Of a stretch of 64,000 nt of DNA, positions 1-10,734 are shown one piece after another. The stretch lies in assembly GCA_034401795.1 (NCBI GenBank), contig CM067363.1, forward strand, positions 33,290,752-33,354,751. The letters run 5' to 3'. Made by a program: the position numbers and the translations under genes. Numbering within the stretch: position 1 is the stretch's first letter; every line of letters starts with the position of its first letter. Under the pieces are notes generated by a model. It was not told the DNA's origin, ran no database searches, and saw only the letters and a list, made by a program, of their open reading frames with translations. Origin of the DNA: Chaetoderma sp. LZ-2023a. Its lineage: Eukaryota; Mollusca; Caudofoveata; Chaetodermatida; Chaetodermatidae.

Positions 1-4
1 GTTA

Positions 5-15
5 TTGTTGTTGTT

Positions 16-51
<36 letters not shown>

Positions 52-103
52 GCTGCTGCTGTTGCTGCTGCTGATGTTGTTGTTGTTGTCGTTGTCGCTG
101 CCG

Positions 104-146
<43 letters not shown>

Positions 147-229
147 GGTGGTGGTGGTGGTGGTGGTGGTCGTCGTCGTCGTCGTCGTCGTCGTCGTTGA
201 TGTTTTTGTTGCGTTACCGTATGATTTAA
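5..229. repeat. GTT/GTC/GTG trinucleotide microsatellite
   Basis: Runs of GTT, GTC, GCC and GTG triplets with few interruptions. The apparent ORF is poly-Leu/Ser/Trp and is not a gene. It probably continues left of the window. Confidence 0.95.
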
Positions 230-290
230 GACTGGTTTTAAACATGAGTGAAATTCCTACAGGCATCGCTACGATGAAGTAGCTAAAGAA

Positions 291-735
291 AGACACAAAG
301 GCACCAATCCCCTGTTTGCCACACCCAATTATCACACCAGCACAGATCCACTGCGGACGAATAATAATACACACCAAACTATGACACCAGCACAGATCCA
401 CTTGGGTCAAATAATGATACACACCAAACTATGACACCAGAACAGATCCACTGCGGACAAATAATACTACACACCCAACTATCACACCAGCACAGATCCA
501 CTGCGGACAAATAATAATACACACCCAACTATCACACCAGCACAGATCCACTGCGGACAAATGATAATGAATCACACCCAACTATCACACCAGCACAGAT
601 CCACTGCAGACGAATAATGATACACACCCAACTATCACACCAGCACAGATCCACTGCGGACAAATGTTAATAATACACAGCAACCTATGACACCAGGACA
701 AATCCACTGCGGACAAATAATAATACAGACCAAAC
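291..735. repeat. 50-bp minisatellite, about 8-9 units
   Basis: The phrase cacagatccactgcggac recurs at 50-bp spacing (341, 391, 441, 491, 541), then with two 53-bp steps. The later units carry small indels. It runs directly into a tetranucleotide repeat. Confidence 0.95.
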
Positions 736-910
736 TGGGTGGGTGGGTGGGTGGGTGAGTGAGTGAGTGAGTGAGTGAGTGAGTGAGTGAGTGAGTGAGT
801 GAGTGAGTGAGTGAGCGAGCGAGTGAGTGAGTGAGTGAGTGAGTGAGTGAGTGAGTGAGAGAGAGAGAGAGAGAGTGAGTGAGTGAGTGAGTGAGTGAGT
901 GAGTGAGTAT
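736..910. repeat. (GGGT)n followed by (GAGT)n tetranucleotide repeat
   Basis: About 20 bp of GGGT then about 150 bp of GAGT, with a short GAGA interruption near 858-875. The minus-strand ORFs here (Thr-His-Ser-Leu repeats) are artefacts of the repeat. Confidence 0.95.
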
Positions 911-1330
911 GTGGTGGGTGTCTGCGTGGGTGGCTGCGTGGGTGGGTGCGAACAAGCGAGTGAGGTAGCATGACAGGTCATATGTAAGCTTATAATTTGA
1001 TCATAAGATAGTTATTACGCCATTATTTATTATGTTTAACACTTAAACCGGCTTATAATCGATTGCCTAATGTGAATTAAGCCACTCAAATTTATCACAC
1101 GTGCTATCCAATAAATTTGATACGAACTGGAAACTTGCATTGAGATCAATATATATATACTTAGATTATATTTGCAAGTCACCTTCATATTAAGCACAAG
1201 TACAAACAACGACAGCAGTGGAATTTGCCGTGTAGTCAGATCAATGACCTCGCTACAAAGAAAGAAAAGACTAAGAATATGATTCCTCGCAAAATTTTGG
1301 AATTTGTGAATTTCACAATTATTGCAACCT
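911..1330. other. Unassigned AT-rich sequence
   Basis: No credible ORF, RNA gene or repeat seen, apart from a short G/T-rich edge of the preceding microsatellite. Confidence 0.5.
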
Positions 1331-1545
1331 CCTTAACCCTTTAACACACATATCAGCAAAAACGGCTTCTACAGTAGTCTTGAGAAATGTCAATTTGCAG
1401 ACCAAGACAAGATTATTTTTGGAATTTTACCACCAGTTATTCCAGTGCTAATGTTTCAAAAATAGTCTTCTCCTTGTCTGCGAATTGACATTTTCTTTGA
1501 AAAAATTGAAATTTTTAAAAACAAATTCAAGGCTTAAATGGTTAA
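1331..1545. mobile_element. CCCTTTAA-family dispersed element (MITE-like), degenerate copy
   Basis: Starts with ttaaccctttaa and ends with a ttaaatggttaa-like inverse. Inside are the family landmarks: 'caatttgcagaccaaga', a phrase like 'accactggaatgac', and 'aaatagtcttctc'. The same landmarks recur at 4.8, 24.7, 25.2, 30.7, 31.2, 31.5, 33.3, 40.1 and 42.9 kb. The copy at 30737-30909 has perfect 12-bp inverted ends, which supports a TIR-bearing element. No coding capacity. Confidence 0.6.
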
Positions 1546-1645
1546 TGCAAAATAGCACTGTAATTAAGAAGCACACATGGCAGATATGTTGATAAATAAC
1601 ACACAGTGACTGATGGGCGAGATATTAAGTAAAATGGAAGGATCC

Positions 1646-1713
1646 ATTTCTTGCTAAGCCCCGCCCATTTCTAGCTAAGCTCCGCCCACATTTTAGGTGT
1701 GCTGGAATGGATG
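1646..1713 (-). mobile_element. P-family MITE, terminal fragment
   Basis: Contains ccgcccatttctagctaagc followed by a 'tccgcccaca...gtgttggaat'-like stretch. This is the tail of the palindromic P-family element read in reverse (compare 20046-20130). The rest of the element is missing. Confidence 0.6.
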
Positions 1714-2185
1714 TATATACTAGTCGTGCGTTTGATCCAATAGGACCTGCACATAAGCGATGTGGGCGATGTGGAGGTAAATGAAGCTAGTTTTGGGGGT
1801 TATGCCATTGACATATTTTGTGTGTTTAAACCCAATGTATGACGTCGGAGGGTTTATACCCAATATAACACAGTAAGAGACTTTTCTGTTTATATAACTA
1901 ATGCCGCCAGCCGCCCGGAAACCCACCCAGTAAAGGGTGTTTTCCAAAGACCTAATGTCGTTTATTCAGTAAATATGATGTCAGGACGAAAGAGAATGTT
2001 ATTCTTATTGGCAATATGTAATTATTTTTCAAATTAAAGCCCAATGTCTCCGCGGCTCGGCCAGTCCTCACCTCACAATGTAGTGTGGAGCTAATTACTC
2101 TGAAAAATAGATTCGGGGAATTTGGATTTCAAAGTTTTCAAGTCGATTCCAACACGCTAAAAATGGTCCGAGCTTAGCTAAAACT
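1714..2185. other. Unassigned sequence
   Basis: A 75-codon minus-strand ORF (1720-1947) has no recognisable motif. No splice-flanked exon or repeat identified. Confidence 0.4.
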
Positions 2186-2363
2186 AAGGCCGTGTTCACA
2201 TTAGATTAGCTAATCCGAAAGAAGTCCAATCGATCACAAATTTTTGTTTTTTTCGTGTAAGCATTCACGCTTACAAATTTATGACAAGGAACCGAATAAT
2301 TACCTTCGATCGGACTTACTTCAGTCTTACTTAGGATTAACGCTCGTGTGTTAACACCGCCTT
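2186..2363. mobile_element. Candidate MITE with imperfect TIRs
   Basis: The left end aaggccgtgttcacattaga is mirrored by the reverse complement of the right end, aaggcggtgttaacacac. That gives roughly 15-20 bp of imperfect terminal inverted repeat on a 178-bp non-coding segment. The target-site duplication is not clear (TA or TTAA possible). Confidence 0.45.
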
Positions 2364-2438
2364 AAAGCTTAGCTCACGTGATCGGTTAATAAATCGAGCA
2401 GAGCTTTTATATCAAAGCTTACCAAGCAAAGTACAGTC

Positions 2439-2440
<2 letters not shown>

Positions 2441-2522
<82 letters not shown>

Positions 2523-2523
2523 T
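2441..2523. repeat. (AAT)n microsatellite
   Basis: About 27 AAT triplets with one AAA interruption. Confidence 0.95.
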
Positions 2524-2640
2524 GTGATGACGATGTTAGCTCACACTTGCAATGTTTAATATGTATCATGTAAATTGTGTCCCATATGTCACGATGTGAC
2601 CTGGGAATATGAAATAAAACTTGAAACTTGAAACATGAAG
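2524..2640 (+). mobile_element. Possible retroposon 3' tail
   Basis: Ends in gaaataaaacttgaaacttg, repeated as short TTGAAAC units just after an AATAAA. Short-repeat tails of this kind are typical of LINE/SINE 3' ends. The body of the element is too short to classify. Confidence 0.35.
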
Positions 2641-2964
2641 ATCAGATATTGAGTGGACTGTGTCTTTTTGCTCCCTAACAATGGGCACTCACAAAAGGGG
2701 TAGAATTTAATATGGGTAACAAGTAGAGTTCAAATCGCACTGTATGTTTTGAAGGCTTTATTGATGTATAGGTGCCTAGTATGCGTAATTGTTTAACGAA
2801 GTTTAGCTAACAAGTTTAGTCTACAAGTTATCGGTTTCGGAGAGCTAGTGCTGCAACTGAACCACTCGAAGTGAGTAGCAAAACTCGTTGGTTTACGTTA
2901 ATTTATGTGAAACCGTGATCATAACTTTTCCACTGTATTAAATTGCCATAGCCTCGCAGTATCT

Positions 2965-4039
2965 GTGCTGATCATGAGTCGTACTGTTAAACCTGTTAAA
3001 GCGATGTCCAGTGCTCTTGGAGGCTCCCATGTGGGGGTTAATTCTGATGACATTCCGTCAATGCAGAAGGTGTGTATTAACTACTCTATGGATACTGGTA
3101 TCGACATCGATGTTGATATAATGTGCGAAGACCTTGTTGACCAGAATGCGGCCAGCTCATTGCCATGGGAATTGGGTGTGCCGACCCAGCGTCGCCCATG
3201 GGCTACGTCCCATCGTGGGGAACAACCAGCCAAGAGAAAAGCCAGTCCGCAAGCCCCGTTAGTAGAGCCTCTACTGAAACGACAGCACTCCCCACCTGAC
3301 ATAGCTTCAAAATGCTCAAGCGTGTTGGCATGCGAGGCAGCGATCGATGTAAGAATAATGCAGTCAATCGAGGATCGTATCGACAATTTATTCTCCGGCG
3401 CAGTGAATAGGATTGCGACACCTCTGTTCGACGCTCTGGAGAGGAGGGACGCGAAAATTGCTGCCTTAGAGAAAAAGATTGAATCTGAATCTGGAAAATA
3501 AAGTCCAGGAATATGACAGAACTCTCGCAAAGATGCGTACTGACCTAACTACCTTAGAGGAATCTTACAAAAAGCAACAACGATCTAACGAACAATCGCA
3601 TGACAACTTAGAACAGTATAGCCGCCTCGGGAGCCTACGCATTTCTGGCTTATCGGTGAACCAAACTGAGTCTACCGATGACGCTGTCATATGCGTGTGT
3701 AACGCAATCAACGCACTTGTCACAAAATCTGATATTGCCCGGTCACACTTCGTCAGAGTTGGAAAGAAGGAAGTGATTGTCAAATTTGTCTCATATCGCA
3801 AGCGTACCGAGATTCTTCGTGCCCGTAAAGTCCTGCGCGAGCAACCCACGTACACAGGAGTATTTATTAACGAGGACCTGACCAAAAAACGTTACATGCT
3901 GCTAAGGTCACTACTGAAATTGAAAAACGACTGCAAGATTAACAGTGCCTGGTCGTACGATGGCAACATCTTCTACAAGATGACCGAACATAGAGAGAAA
4001 ACACAATGCTCCTCGGCTGAGGATATTGCCCATCTTTAG
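2965..4039 (+). pseudogene. LINE ORF1 protein (coiled coil + RRM-like), one frameshift
   Basis: This is the nucleic-acid-binding ORF1 protein of a non-LTR retrotransposon, which in known elements coats the element RNA. The first part (2965-3501, frame 1, 178 aa) has a low-complexity Pro/Ser-rich N-terminus with a basic KRKAS stretch, then a heptad-like coiled coil ending in AALEKKIESES. The second part (3479-4039, frame 2) continues the coiled coil and enters the conserved ORF1 block NLEQYSRLGSLRISG, followed by an RRM-like domain and the C-terminal INEDLTKKR and NSAWSYDG blocks. The two frames overlap at 3479-3501, so one indel in the coiled coil separates them. There is no other stop across about 358 codons, so the copy is young or recently damaged. 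About 270 bp upstream (from about 2691) may be 5' UTR. Its ORF2 is not attached: the LINE ORF at 6376 is 2.3 kb away with unrelated repeats between, so I treat them as separate elements. Confidence 0.8.
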
Positions 4040-4260
4040 GAAAACATTGAAATATTGTCTATGGCCATATCTCGTGAATCCTTGACAAAGTAAATAGTAA
4101 ATATAATATATAGTAACTATAATCATCAGGATCGATATAGGTCGTCACATACTATAACCTGCCTAATACGACCAAGTAATAAACGTGTAAATCTATCGCT
4201 AAATCGTAAAATTTGGACATTAAAAGACTAATAAGCCCAGCACTGTAAATTTTAGAATTC
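4040..4260. other. AT-rich sequence following LINE ORF1
   Basis: Probably the inter-ORF or 3' part of the ORF1-bearing LINE. No ORF or repeat recognised. It ends where the 4.26-5.4 kb repeat block begins. Confidence 0.4.
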
Positions 4261-5400
4261 TATGGGGGTCCAGTGAGACCCCCTGTGTCTACATTTGGGG
4301 GTCCCTGGTCCAATTTTGGGGATATTTACATAGAAAATGACCCCTGTGAGAAACCCTGCATATATTCGTTGACTTCACGGATTATTATTAAATACAACCA
4401 TACATCTAGTCCCGGCCATATTTGTGAAACTAACCACTGGAACGACGGTCTGGCAACAGTACGACAGGCGGGCGTTTCTCCTCGTCTCTCTTTCGCCCTT
4501 TCGAGTTCTGAGACGATGAGATGAGATATCGCCATGCCGTACTCAATGATTCTCTTATGTCCGTCTGCACACGTTGACGTCGCTGATTATTACGTTATAC
4601 AACTATACATTTAGTCCTGGCCAATTTTTTTCAAAACTTACCACTGGTACGACGGTCTGGCAACAGTACGACGGGCGGGCGTTTGTCCTCGTCTCTCTTT
4701 CGCCCCTTTCGATTTCTGAGACGAGGAGACGGGATATCGCCATGTCGTACCCAATGATTCTCTTATGGCCGTTTGCACACGTTGACGTCGCTGATTATTA
4801 TTTTATGCAATTATACATTTCTATCGGTAATCGAGCCGGTCATCCCAGTGGTAAATCCTCTGAAACCACTTTCTCGTTGTCCGCAAACCGACGTTCTTAA
4901 GAGAAAATTTAGTTTTTCTTTTAAAAATTTATGCGTTAAGGAGTTAACAACCCCGTCTATGCCAAATTCTTTAGAATCCCATGGATCCCCTATGAAAAAT
5001 CCTGCATATATTTGTTGACCAACTGTCTACTACAAGATCCTACTATACATTTAGTCACGACCAGTTTCTTAGACCTATCACTGGAATGACCGCTCAGGTA
5101 ACAGGCGCAATGCCCGGTGATCGGGTCCTCTATTGTGTCCATTGTTGATACTGTATTTGCCCAAACAGCCAATAACTTGGGTCTCATTCTGTAATATTCT
5201 ATAATATTCCCTCCGTACCTACTGTTAAATAATATGCTACATGTCTGCCATCGGACTGAAAGGGGCCTGTTTCTAGGGGTATATCACTGGAGTGACTCTC
5301 TTGGTAATCGAGAGCGCCATTCCGGTGGTGGACAATTCGTGGATTCTGTAAGCAGATATGCTGATGGGTAGTCCCCCTTTGACAATTACAAGACATTTCA
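4261..5400. repeat. Tandem block with a 207-bp unit, plus CCCTTTAA-family relatives
   Basis: The phrase acgacggtctggcaacag occurs at 4442 and 4649, and the sequence between matches the sequence after it (a unit of about 207 bp, about two copies, 4381-4810). A third, degenerate 'tatacatttagtcacgacca' unit lies near 5043. The unit contains 'accactggaacgac' and 'gccggtcatcccagtggt' phrases shared with the CCCTTTAA family, so the block may have grown from one such element. The short ORFs are not conserved between units. Confidence 0.65.
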
Positions 5401-6375
5401 CGTTTCAAATAACTGATACTCTCTCCCTACATACTTGTTTTTAAAAAACATCGGTAGCTTTTTGATTATTATATCTTATTACTACGTACTCATTTACCAA
5501 ATCCGATTAATAGTGCTGCTGTCACGCTCATATTCACTACAATAAACTACTGTAAGCTATATGTACTGTATTGCATTTTATACAAATTAAAATATACACT
5601 TGGCAGTATTGGTGGAGGATGGTGATGTCGTAGACACCATTCACCAAAATTGTTGAATAACGTACGCCAGATTCCATGCTATCGGTGCAGCAAAAGATGT
5701 CTATATTGACACCACGGTGCTAACGCTTAATTTAAGGTGGAATTGGAAGCGTAATAGCCACACATGAATGTACAGCATCTTTACCCACCAAGTAGTGGAT
5801 AACAACTGTAGGTGGCGCTCGCATTGGAGAGCCGACCCGGGGAGGCCCCGGCTGTTTGTACACTTTCGTTTACCACTGTACAGCGAGTAGGCGAGCATCC
5901 ACAGGTACTCTATGGGACTAGCTGCGGGTCGCCTCTCCAGTGTACGCGCCACCCCAGTATAAGCTCCGAACCAAGCTCTCCTGGCACTGCCACTCTAGCG
6001 CCATTTTATATTAAGTCTTTTAATGCAACTTGTCCGGGTCTGCTCTGACTCTGGGCCAGCCCTATGGGGGAAATCTGGACATGGCGGGCTGGTTAGACTA
6101 ACCAGTCCGCCGCGTCCAGATCTTTTTCACTGGGCTGGCTCGGAGTCGGAGCGGACTCGGACTAAATGCAACACTGAATACATTCTCGAAACTGCCAACC
6201 TTGTTTATTACCACCACTCTAATGTTTGTTACTTTCTATTACCATTTCTCCTTATTCCTCTGTCCTCTACACTTTACATCTATCCTGTTTTATGCAACTA
6301 GACCCTTGACTGCTTCTCGCCCGCGCCTGCCTACATTATACTGGACCATATGCACTGGCATATGGACCTTAAACT
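5401..6375. other. Unassigned; the distal part is probably LINE 5' UTR
   Basis: 5401-5800 is AT-rich with nothing recognised. From about 5810 the sequence becomes GC-richer and runs without a recognisable break into the LINE ORF at 6376, as expected for a retrotransposon 5' UTR or promoter. The true 5' end cannot be placed without other copies. Confidence 0.4.
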
Positions 6376-9300
6376 TTGACAATGACTAATGATATAGATA
6401 GTTATCGTGCGGCTATAGGGCTTTTTAATTGTCGTAGCACTGTATCAACTACATCTGTAAAGAGGTATTTTATCCCTTCCGATATGTTAGCACTTATTGG
6501 CATTGCTAAGGTTCCACGAAATCTAATAAATTTTCTTGTCCAATGCCGAACTACAGCTAACTTGGTTCTAATTCTCATGCTTCTTTGCATCGCTGGTGAC
6601 GTGGAATCAAATCCAGGCCCCCAGAATAGGGAACTTTCTATTGTCCATATTAACGTAGATGGGCTCAAGGATAAAATCCATCTAATTGAAGCCAATCTTT
6701 CAACCTTTAACATTGTAGCTATAACAGAGAGCCATCTCACATCGAGTATTGACAATAACTCAATAAACTTACCAGGTTTCCAAAACCCATACCGCAGGGA
6801 CCGCCATCATGCATGGGGAGGAGTTTGCGTCTATATATCTGACAATATTGCTTCCTCTAGGCGTACTGACCTAGAAAGTCTCGACGTAGAAATGATTTGG
6901 CTTAAAATGCATAACCAGCCGAACATTCTTTTATGCACGATCTATCGCCCACCTAATTCCGATGTTGGTAAATGGCAGCTGATATCGGATAATTTAGACG
7001 ACTGTCGCGACCAAAACCCATTTAAAAATATTGTTATTATCGGTGATCTTAACGATGACCCTCTTGACCCATCTAAACACTATTTAAATGATATCATAAA
7101 TTTGTCGGGCTTTTCCCAGCTAATAAGGGAACCGACGAGCCCTGTCTCTAACACATTACTAGACCCAATAATTATAAATAACCCCAAATTAGTCCAGATT
7201 GTGGTATACTTGCACCCTTCCGCAGCGACCACACACCAACTTACGTAACTCTTTAACTCTATTATCCCTAAGCGGAAATCATTCAAAAGACACATTTGGA
7301 GCTATGTCCAAGCAGACTGGACCAAATTCCAAAATCTTTTAGAAAATCCGCGCTGGGGGAACCCTGGTAATAACAACGATGTCGATGTCTGGTGCCAGGC
7401 CATCACATCTAACATCATAAACGCAGCTACCTATAGTATCCCTAATAAAACAGTAACAATAAACCCAAATGACAAACCTTGGATGTCAAACAAAATAAAA
7501 CACGAGCTGAGAGTTAGGGAGAAACTATTTAAAAAGTCGCGGAAATCTAACTTAGATCACGATGTTGTAAATTTTAAAAAAGCAACGAAACTACGTCAAC
7601 GCTCTCGTCAAAACCGCCAAAGAGGATCATAAAACTAAATTAGCGGCTAAAATAAACAAGGGAAACAAATCATCAAAGGAGTGGTGGAAAATATGCAAAT
7701 CCCTTCTGCACAATAGTGTTTCGAATTTCGAGGAAGTGCCCCCTCTAAGAGTAGACAACTCCTCGTTTGCCTACGAACCCCTTGAAAAAGCTGATCTCCT
7801 AAACAGCTATTTCTCCAGTATCGCCCAAATCGATGATACTGGAGCAGAGTTACCCCCATTTTACCTGTACACTGAGCACTCACTAAACACTACACAAATA
7901 ACCACCACCGATGTTTTAGACCTACTGTCGAATCTAGATACTTCCAAAGCGACCGGCCCTGATAATCTAAGCCCGAAGTTATTGAAAGAGGGCAAAGAGA
8001 TTCTAGCACCAATTCTAGCAGAATTCTTTAATTATTCGGTCAACGTCTCCCAATTTCCCATCCCATGGAAAACTGCAAACGCCACTCCAATTTTTCAGAA
8101 ATGTGATAGAAGTCTATGCTCTAACTATCGCCCAATCTCCCTATTAAGCTGCCTTAGTAAAGTTATGGAAAGATGTATTTTAAGCATACATACAACAACA
8201 TAAAAGATTATATAACATCATACCAGTCAGGTTTTCTCCCCTCTCATTCGACACTATATCAATTATTAGATATCTACAGTGCTATAGTGCAGGCTCTTGA
8301 TGAACAAAAAGAAGTCATGTTTTTATTTTCCGACATTTCGAAGGCATTTGACAGAGTCTGGCACCGCGGTCTGATACATAAATTAGAGCAATATGGAATT
8401 TCAGGAAATCTCCTTGCTTGGTTCAACGATTATCTCTCTATGAGAAACCAAAAAGTAGTTCCAAGTGGAACTGAATCCCCCCCCCCCATCCTCTCGGTAA
8501 AGGCTGGTGTACCACAAGGTTCGGTCCTTGGGCCCTTGCTATTCCTAGTCTTTATCAATGACTTACCAGGTGGTATTTTAAACAGTCTGAGACTATTTGC
8601 TGACGACACCTGTCTTTACGTGATATCAGACAACATCGAGGCTCATATTCTAACAATCAACCATGACCTTGAAGCGATATCACAATAGTCAACAACTTGG
8701 CTTGTAGAATTTAACTCCTCCAAAACAACCTCTTTATTTATATCCCTACGCCATCAGCCAACATGTTTCCCTATACATTTTAAAGGCTCTGATATCCAAC
8801 CATCTGTCTCGCACAAGCACTTTGGTATAACGTTTAGCAATAAAAGTCACTGGCTTGAACATGTTGAAAACGTGATAGCAAGGGCCCAACGTACAGTCTC
8901 GCTACTAAAGGGTCTTAAATATATTCTTGATAGAGACGCCCTCGAAATAATGTACAAGAGCTTTGCTAGACCACTTCTAGAATATGCAAGCCCCGTCTGG
9001 GATAACATTCTACAACACTGCGTAGCAAGACTAGAAAACAGTCAAAAGGATGCCCTAAGGGCTGTAAGTGGCCTCACACGCAGCACCAGAACTGAGGACC
9101 TCTATATCGAAACCGGCATGGAAACACTTTCTGAAAGACGCGAAACGCAGAAACTTGTTCTACTATACAAAATAATTAACGGGATGACCTGTCACACTTT
9201 ATTTAGCTATCTCCGGCCTCTCAAAAGAACAAACCCGTATCATATCCGTAATCAATTAATGTACACACCACCAAGATGTTGAACAGAGCTTTACAGTGGG

Positions 9301-9764
9301 TCATTCTTCCCATCAACTGTACGCACGTGGAACGCTCTCCCCGATCCTGTCAGATCATCTGCTACACTTGCAGAATTCAAGCACAAGCTGAAAGCCATGT
9401 CTCCGTCTCAATCTCCACCTAGGTGGTATTATGCAGGCATAAGACCTGCCAATATCGCCTTTGCTAGACTCAGTAATGGCTGTAGCAGCCTAAATAGCCA
9501 CCTAAATAACAATTTCATATCGGAAACTCGTATGCGCTCCTGTGGATCTCCAAGCGAATCACCTGATCATTATATTTTCCATTGCCCATGATACAATAAC
9601 GAAAGGACATCATTTAACAATGGTTAACACTAATTAATGTCTCTCCCACTACGCTTACAGTTAAAGAATTACTTTTTGGCAATGAGAATTTCGATCCGAA
9701 CACAAATATGCAAATATCCACAATTCTCTGCCAATAAATTGCAGATACTGGACGTTTCAAATAA
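6376..9764 (+). pseudogene. LINE polyprotein: 2A leader, AP endonuclease, reverse transcriptase, CCHC-like tail
   Basis: The protein would nick target DNA and reverse-transcribe its own RNA. Residues 1-73 form a leader ending in a hydrophobic stretch (LVLILMLLCIA). Residues 74-82 are the 2A motif GDVESNPG/P. The endonuclease follows with HINVDGL, TESHL, TIYRPP and IGDLN. The terminal SDH motif sits in another frame at 7224-7232, bounded by frameshifts near 7200 and 7250. Frame 1 resumes through about 7632; a further shift near 7600 leads to frame 2 (KATGPDNLSPKLL, YRPISLL). A shift near 8180 returns to frame 1, which carries SDISKAFDRVWH, KAGVPQGSVLGP and the catalytic FADD (about 8596). In-frame stops follow at 8686 (TAG, probably from TGG), 9280 and 9589 (TGA, probably from CGA). 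The last block (about 9624-9764) is in frame 3, has a stop at 9735 and ends in a conserved-looking TGRFK. The tail has C-x7-8-H-x4-C (RSCGSPSESPDHYIFHCP). About 1,130 codons in all, a normal length for this group. Not functional as it stands. Confidence 0.85.
6562..6621 (+). other. 2A ribosome-skipping motif with a signal-like leader
   Basis: Codons 63-82 of the LINE ORF read as a hydrophobic run followed by GDVESNPG|P. Gly81 is at 6616-6618 and Pro82 at 6619-6621. The D-x-E-x-N-P-G-P core is the known 2A signature, at which the ribosome skips the Gly-Pro bond. N-terminal 2As in APE-type LINEs, and 2As doubling as signal sequences, are described in sea urchin and other invertebrates. Here the core is intact although the downstream ORF is broken. 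Confidence 0.85.
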
Positions 9765-10187
9765 TACACGTCCGTTCTTAATCTATTCTTTCCCGCCGTC
9801 TGCACACACACATACCGTCATGATCTAACTAGCTGCCATACTAAGTGAAATCCCAATAATGGTGTTATGATACTGAACTATGACCCCGTGCTTCTATAAT
9901 AATCACCCACCGCACGATGTAAACACTAGTAAACATTACTAATCAGTACATTGGCAGGCGCCAGCGGAAACCAGCCTCTTTTCTTTCCACTTTATCTCCT
10001 CAATCCTCTTCCTACCACCATCTAAACTCTATCTTTGTCCATCTCTTCACGAAACACGCTTTCCCTCCCACTCTATATGTCTATCTCAGTATATTTCCTT
10101 AACTTATATACTGTATAATGCCGTAAATTTATATACATTTTATACCTATGTAACCGCCTCTTGTTAGTAATAGAATGTACATAACTC
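9765..10187 (+). other. LINE 3' UTR
   Basis: Non-coding AT-rich sequence between the end of the LINE ORF and the terminal hairpin. No repeats or ORFs seen. Confidence 0.5.
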
Positions 10188-10248
10188 AAGTGGGAATCAC
10201 ACTAATAAGATACGTCTTAATGTGTTCCCACTTTAACAGAAAAATAAA
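10188..10248 (+). terminator. LINE 3' stem-loop and AATAAA polyadenylation signal
   Basis: aagtgggaatcaca (10188-10201) can pair with tgtgttcccactt (10221-10233), with an AT-rich loop of about 19 nt. AATAAA follows at 10243-10248. A terminal hairpin at the RNA 3' end is a known recognition feature for RT priming in several LINE groups; that role here is inference. Confidence 0.6.
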
Positions 10249-10289
10249 ATTTGTTTAAGCCAAGTGGAGTTCAATTAGTTGACAAAACA

Positions 10290-10446
10290 ATTCGCTCGCT
10301 CCCTCTGCCTCTATCTCCCTCACTCGCTGCCTCCCCCACCCCCTTCCTCCCTCCCCCACCCTCTCTTCATCCATCCATCCATTCTCTCCACCCCCTCCCA
10401 CGTTCCCTCCTCCCTTCAACACCCTCCCTTCATCCACCAATCCTCC

Positions 10447-10490
<44 letters not shown>

Positions 10491-10632
10491 TTCTCTCTCT
10501 CCCTCCCACCCCTTCCACCCTCCCAACCATCATCCCTCCATCTCTCCCTCTCTCCCCACCCCCTCTCTCTCTCCGTCCCTCCACCCCACCCCTTCATCCC
10601 TCCCTCCCTCCCTCCCTCCCCCATCCCACCTA
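10290..10632. repeat. Polypyrimidine low-complexity tract
   Basis: Over 300 bp of almost pure C/T on the plus strand (CTCCC, CT and CCCC runs). The ORFs on both strands are Pro/Ser/Leu or Glu/Gly/Arg artefacts. Confidence 0.95.
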
Positions 10633-10713
10633 TAACATAGACATAGCACATAACATACACAAAATTACAGATTAAAATCCAACATCATGGCATGCTCAGG
10701 CTTATAGAGGGAA

Positions 10714-10734
10714 TGGGGGGGGGGGGGGGGGGGG
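10714..10734. repeat. Poly-G run
   Basis: About 21 consecutive G, broken only by the flanking A. Confidence 0.95.

Larger units (their letters stand above)
6376..10250 (+). mobile_element. 2A-bearing non-LTR retrotransposon (LINE), decayed copy
   Basis: A near full-length ORF (6376-9764), then about 420 bp of 3' UTR, a stem-loop at 10188-10233 and AATAAA at 10243. The RT motif style (SKAFDRVWH, AGVPQGSVLGP, FADD) suits the CR1/L2/jockey group of APE-type LINEs. The clade is not assigned. Target-site duplications were not found. Confidence 0.8.

Noticed and set aside
300-735. Regularly spaced repeats resembling a CRISPR array
   Set aside because: The whole 50-bp unit repeats without unique spacers and the context is eukaryotic; it is a minisatellite.
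585-981. Thr-His-Ser-Leu repeat ORFs
   Set aside because: Read-through of the (GAGT)n tetranucleotide repeat in three frames.
2965-10250. One LINE with ORF1 at 2965 and ORF2 at 6376
   Set aside because: The ORFs are separated by 2.3 kb of unrelated tandem repeats and the second has its own 5'-UTR-like lead and 2A leader; without other copies they cannot be joined.
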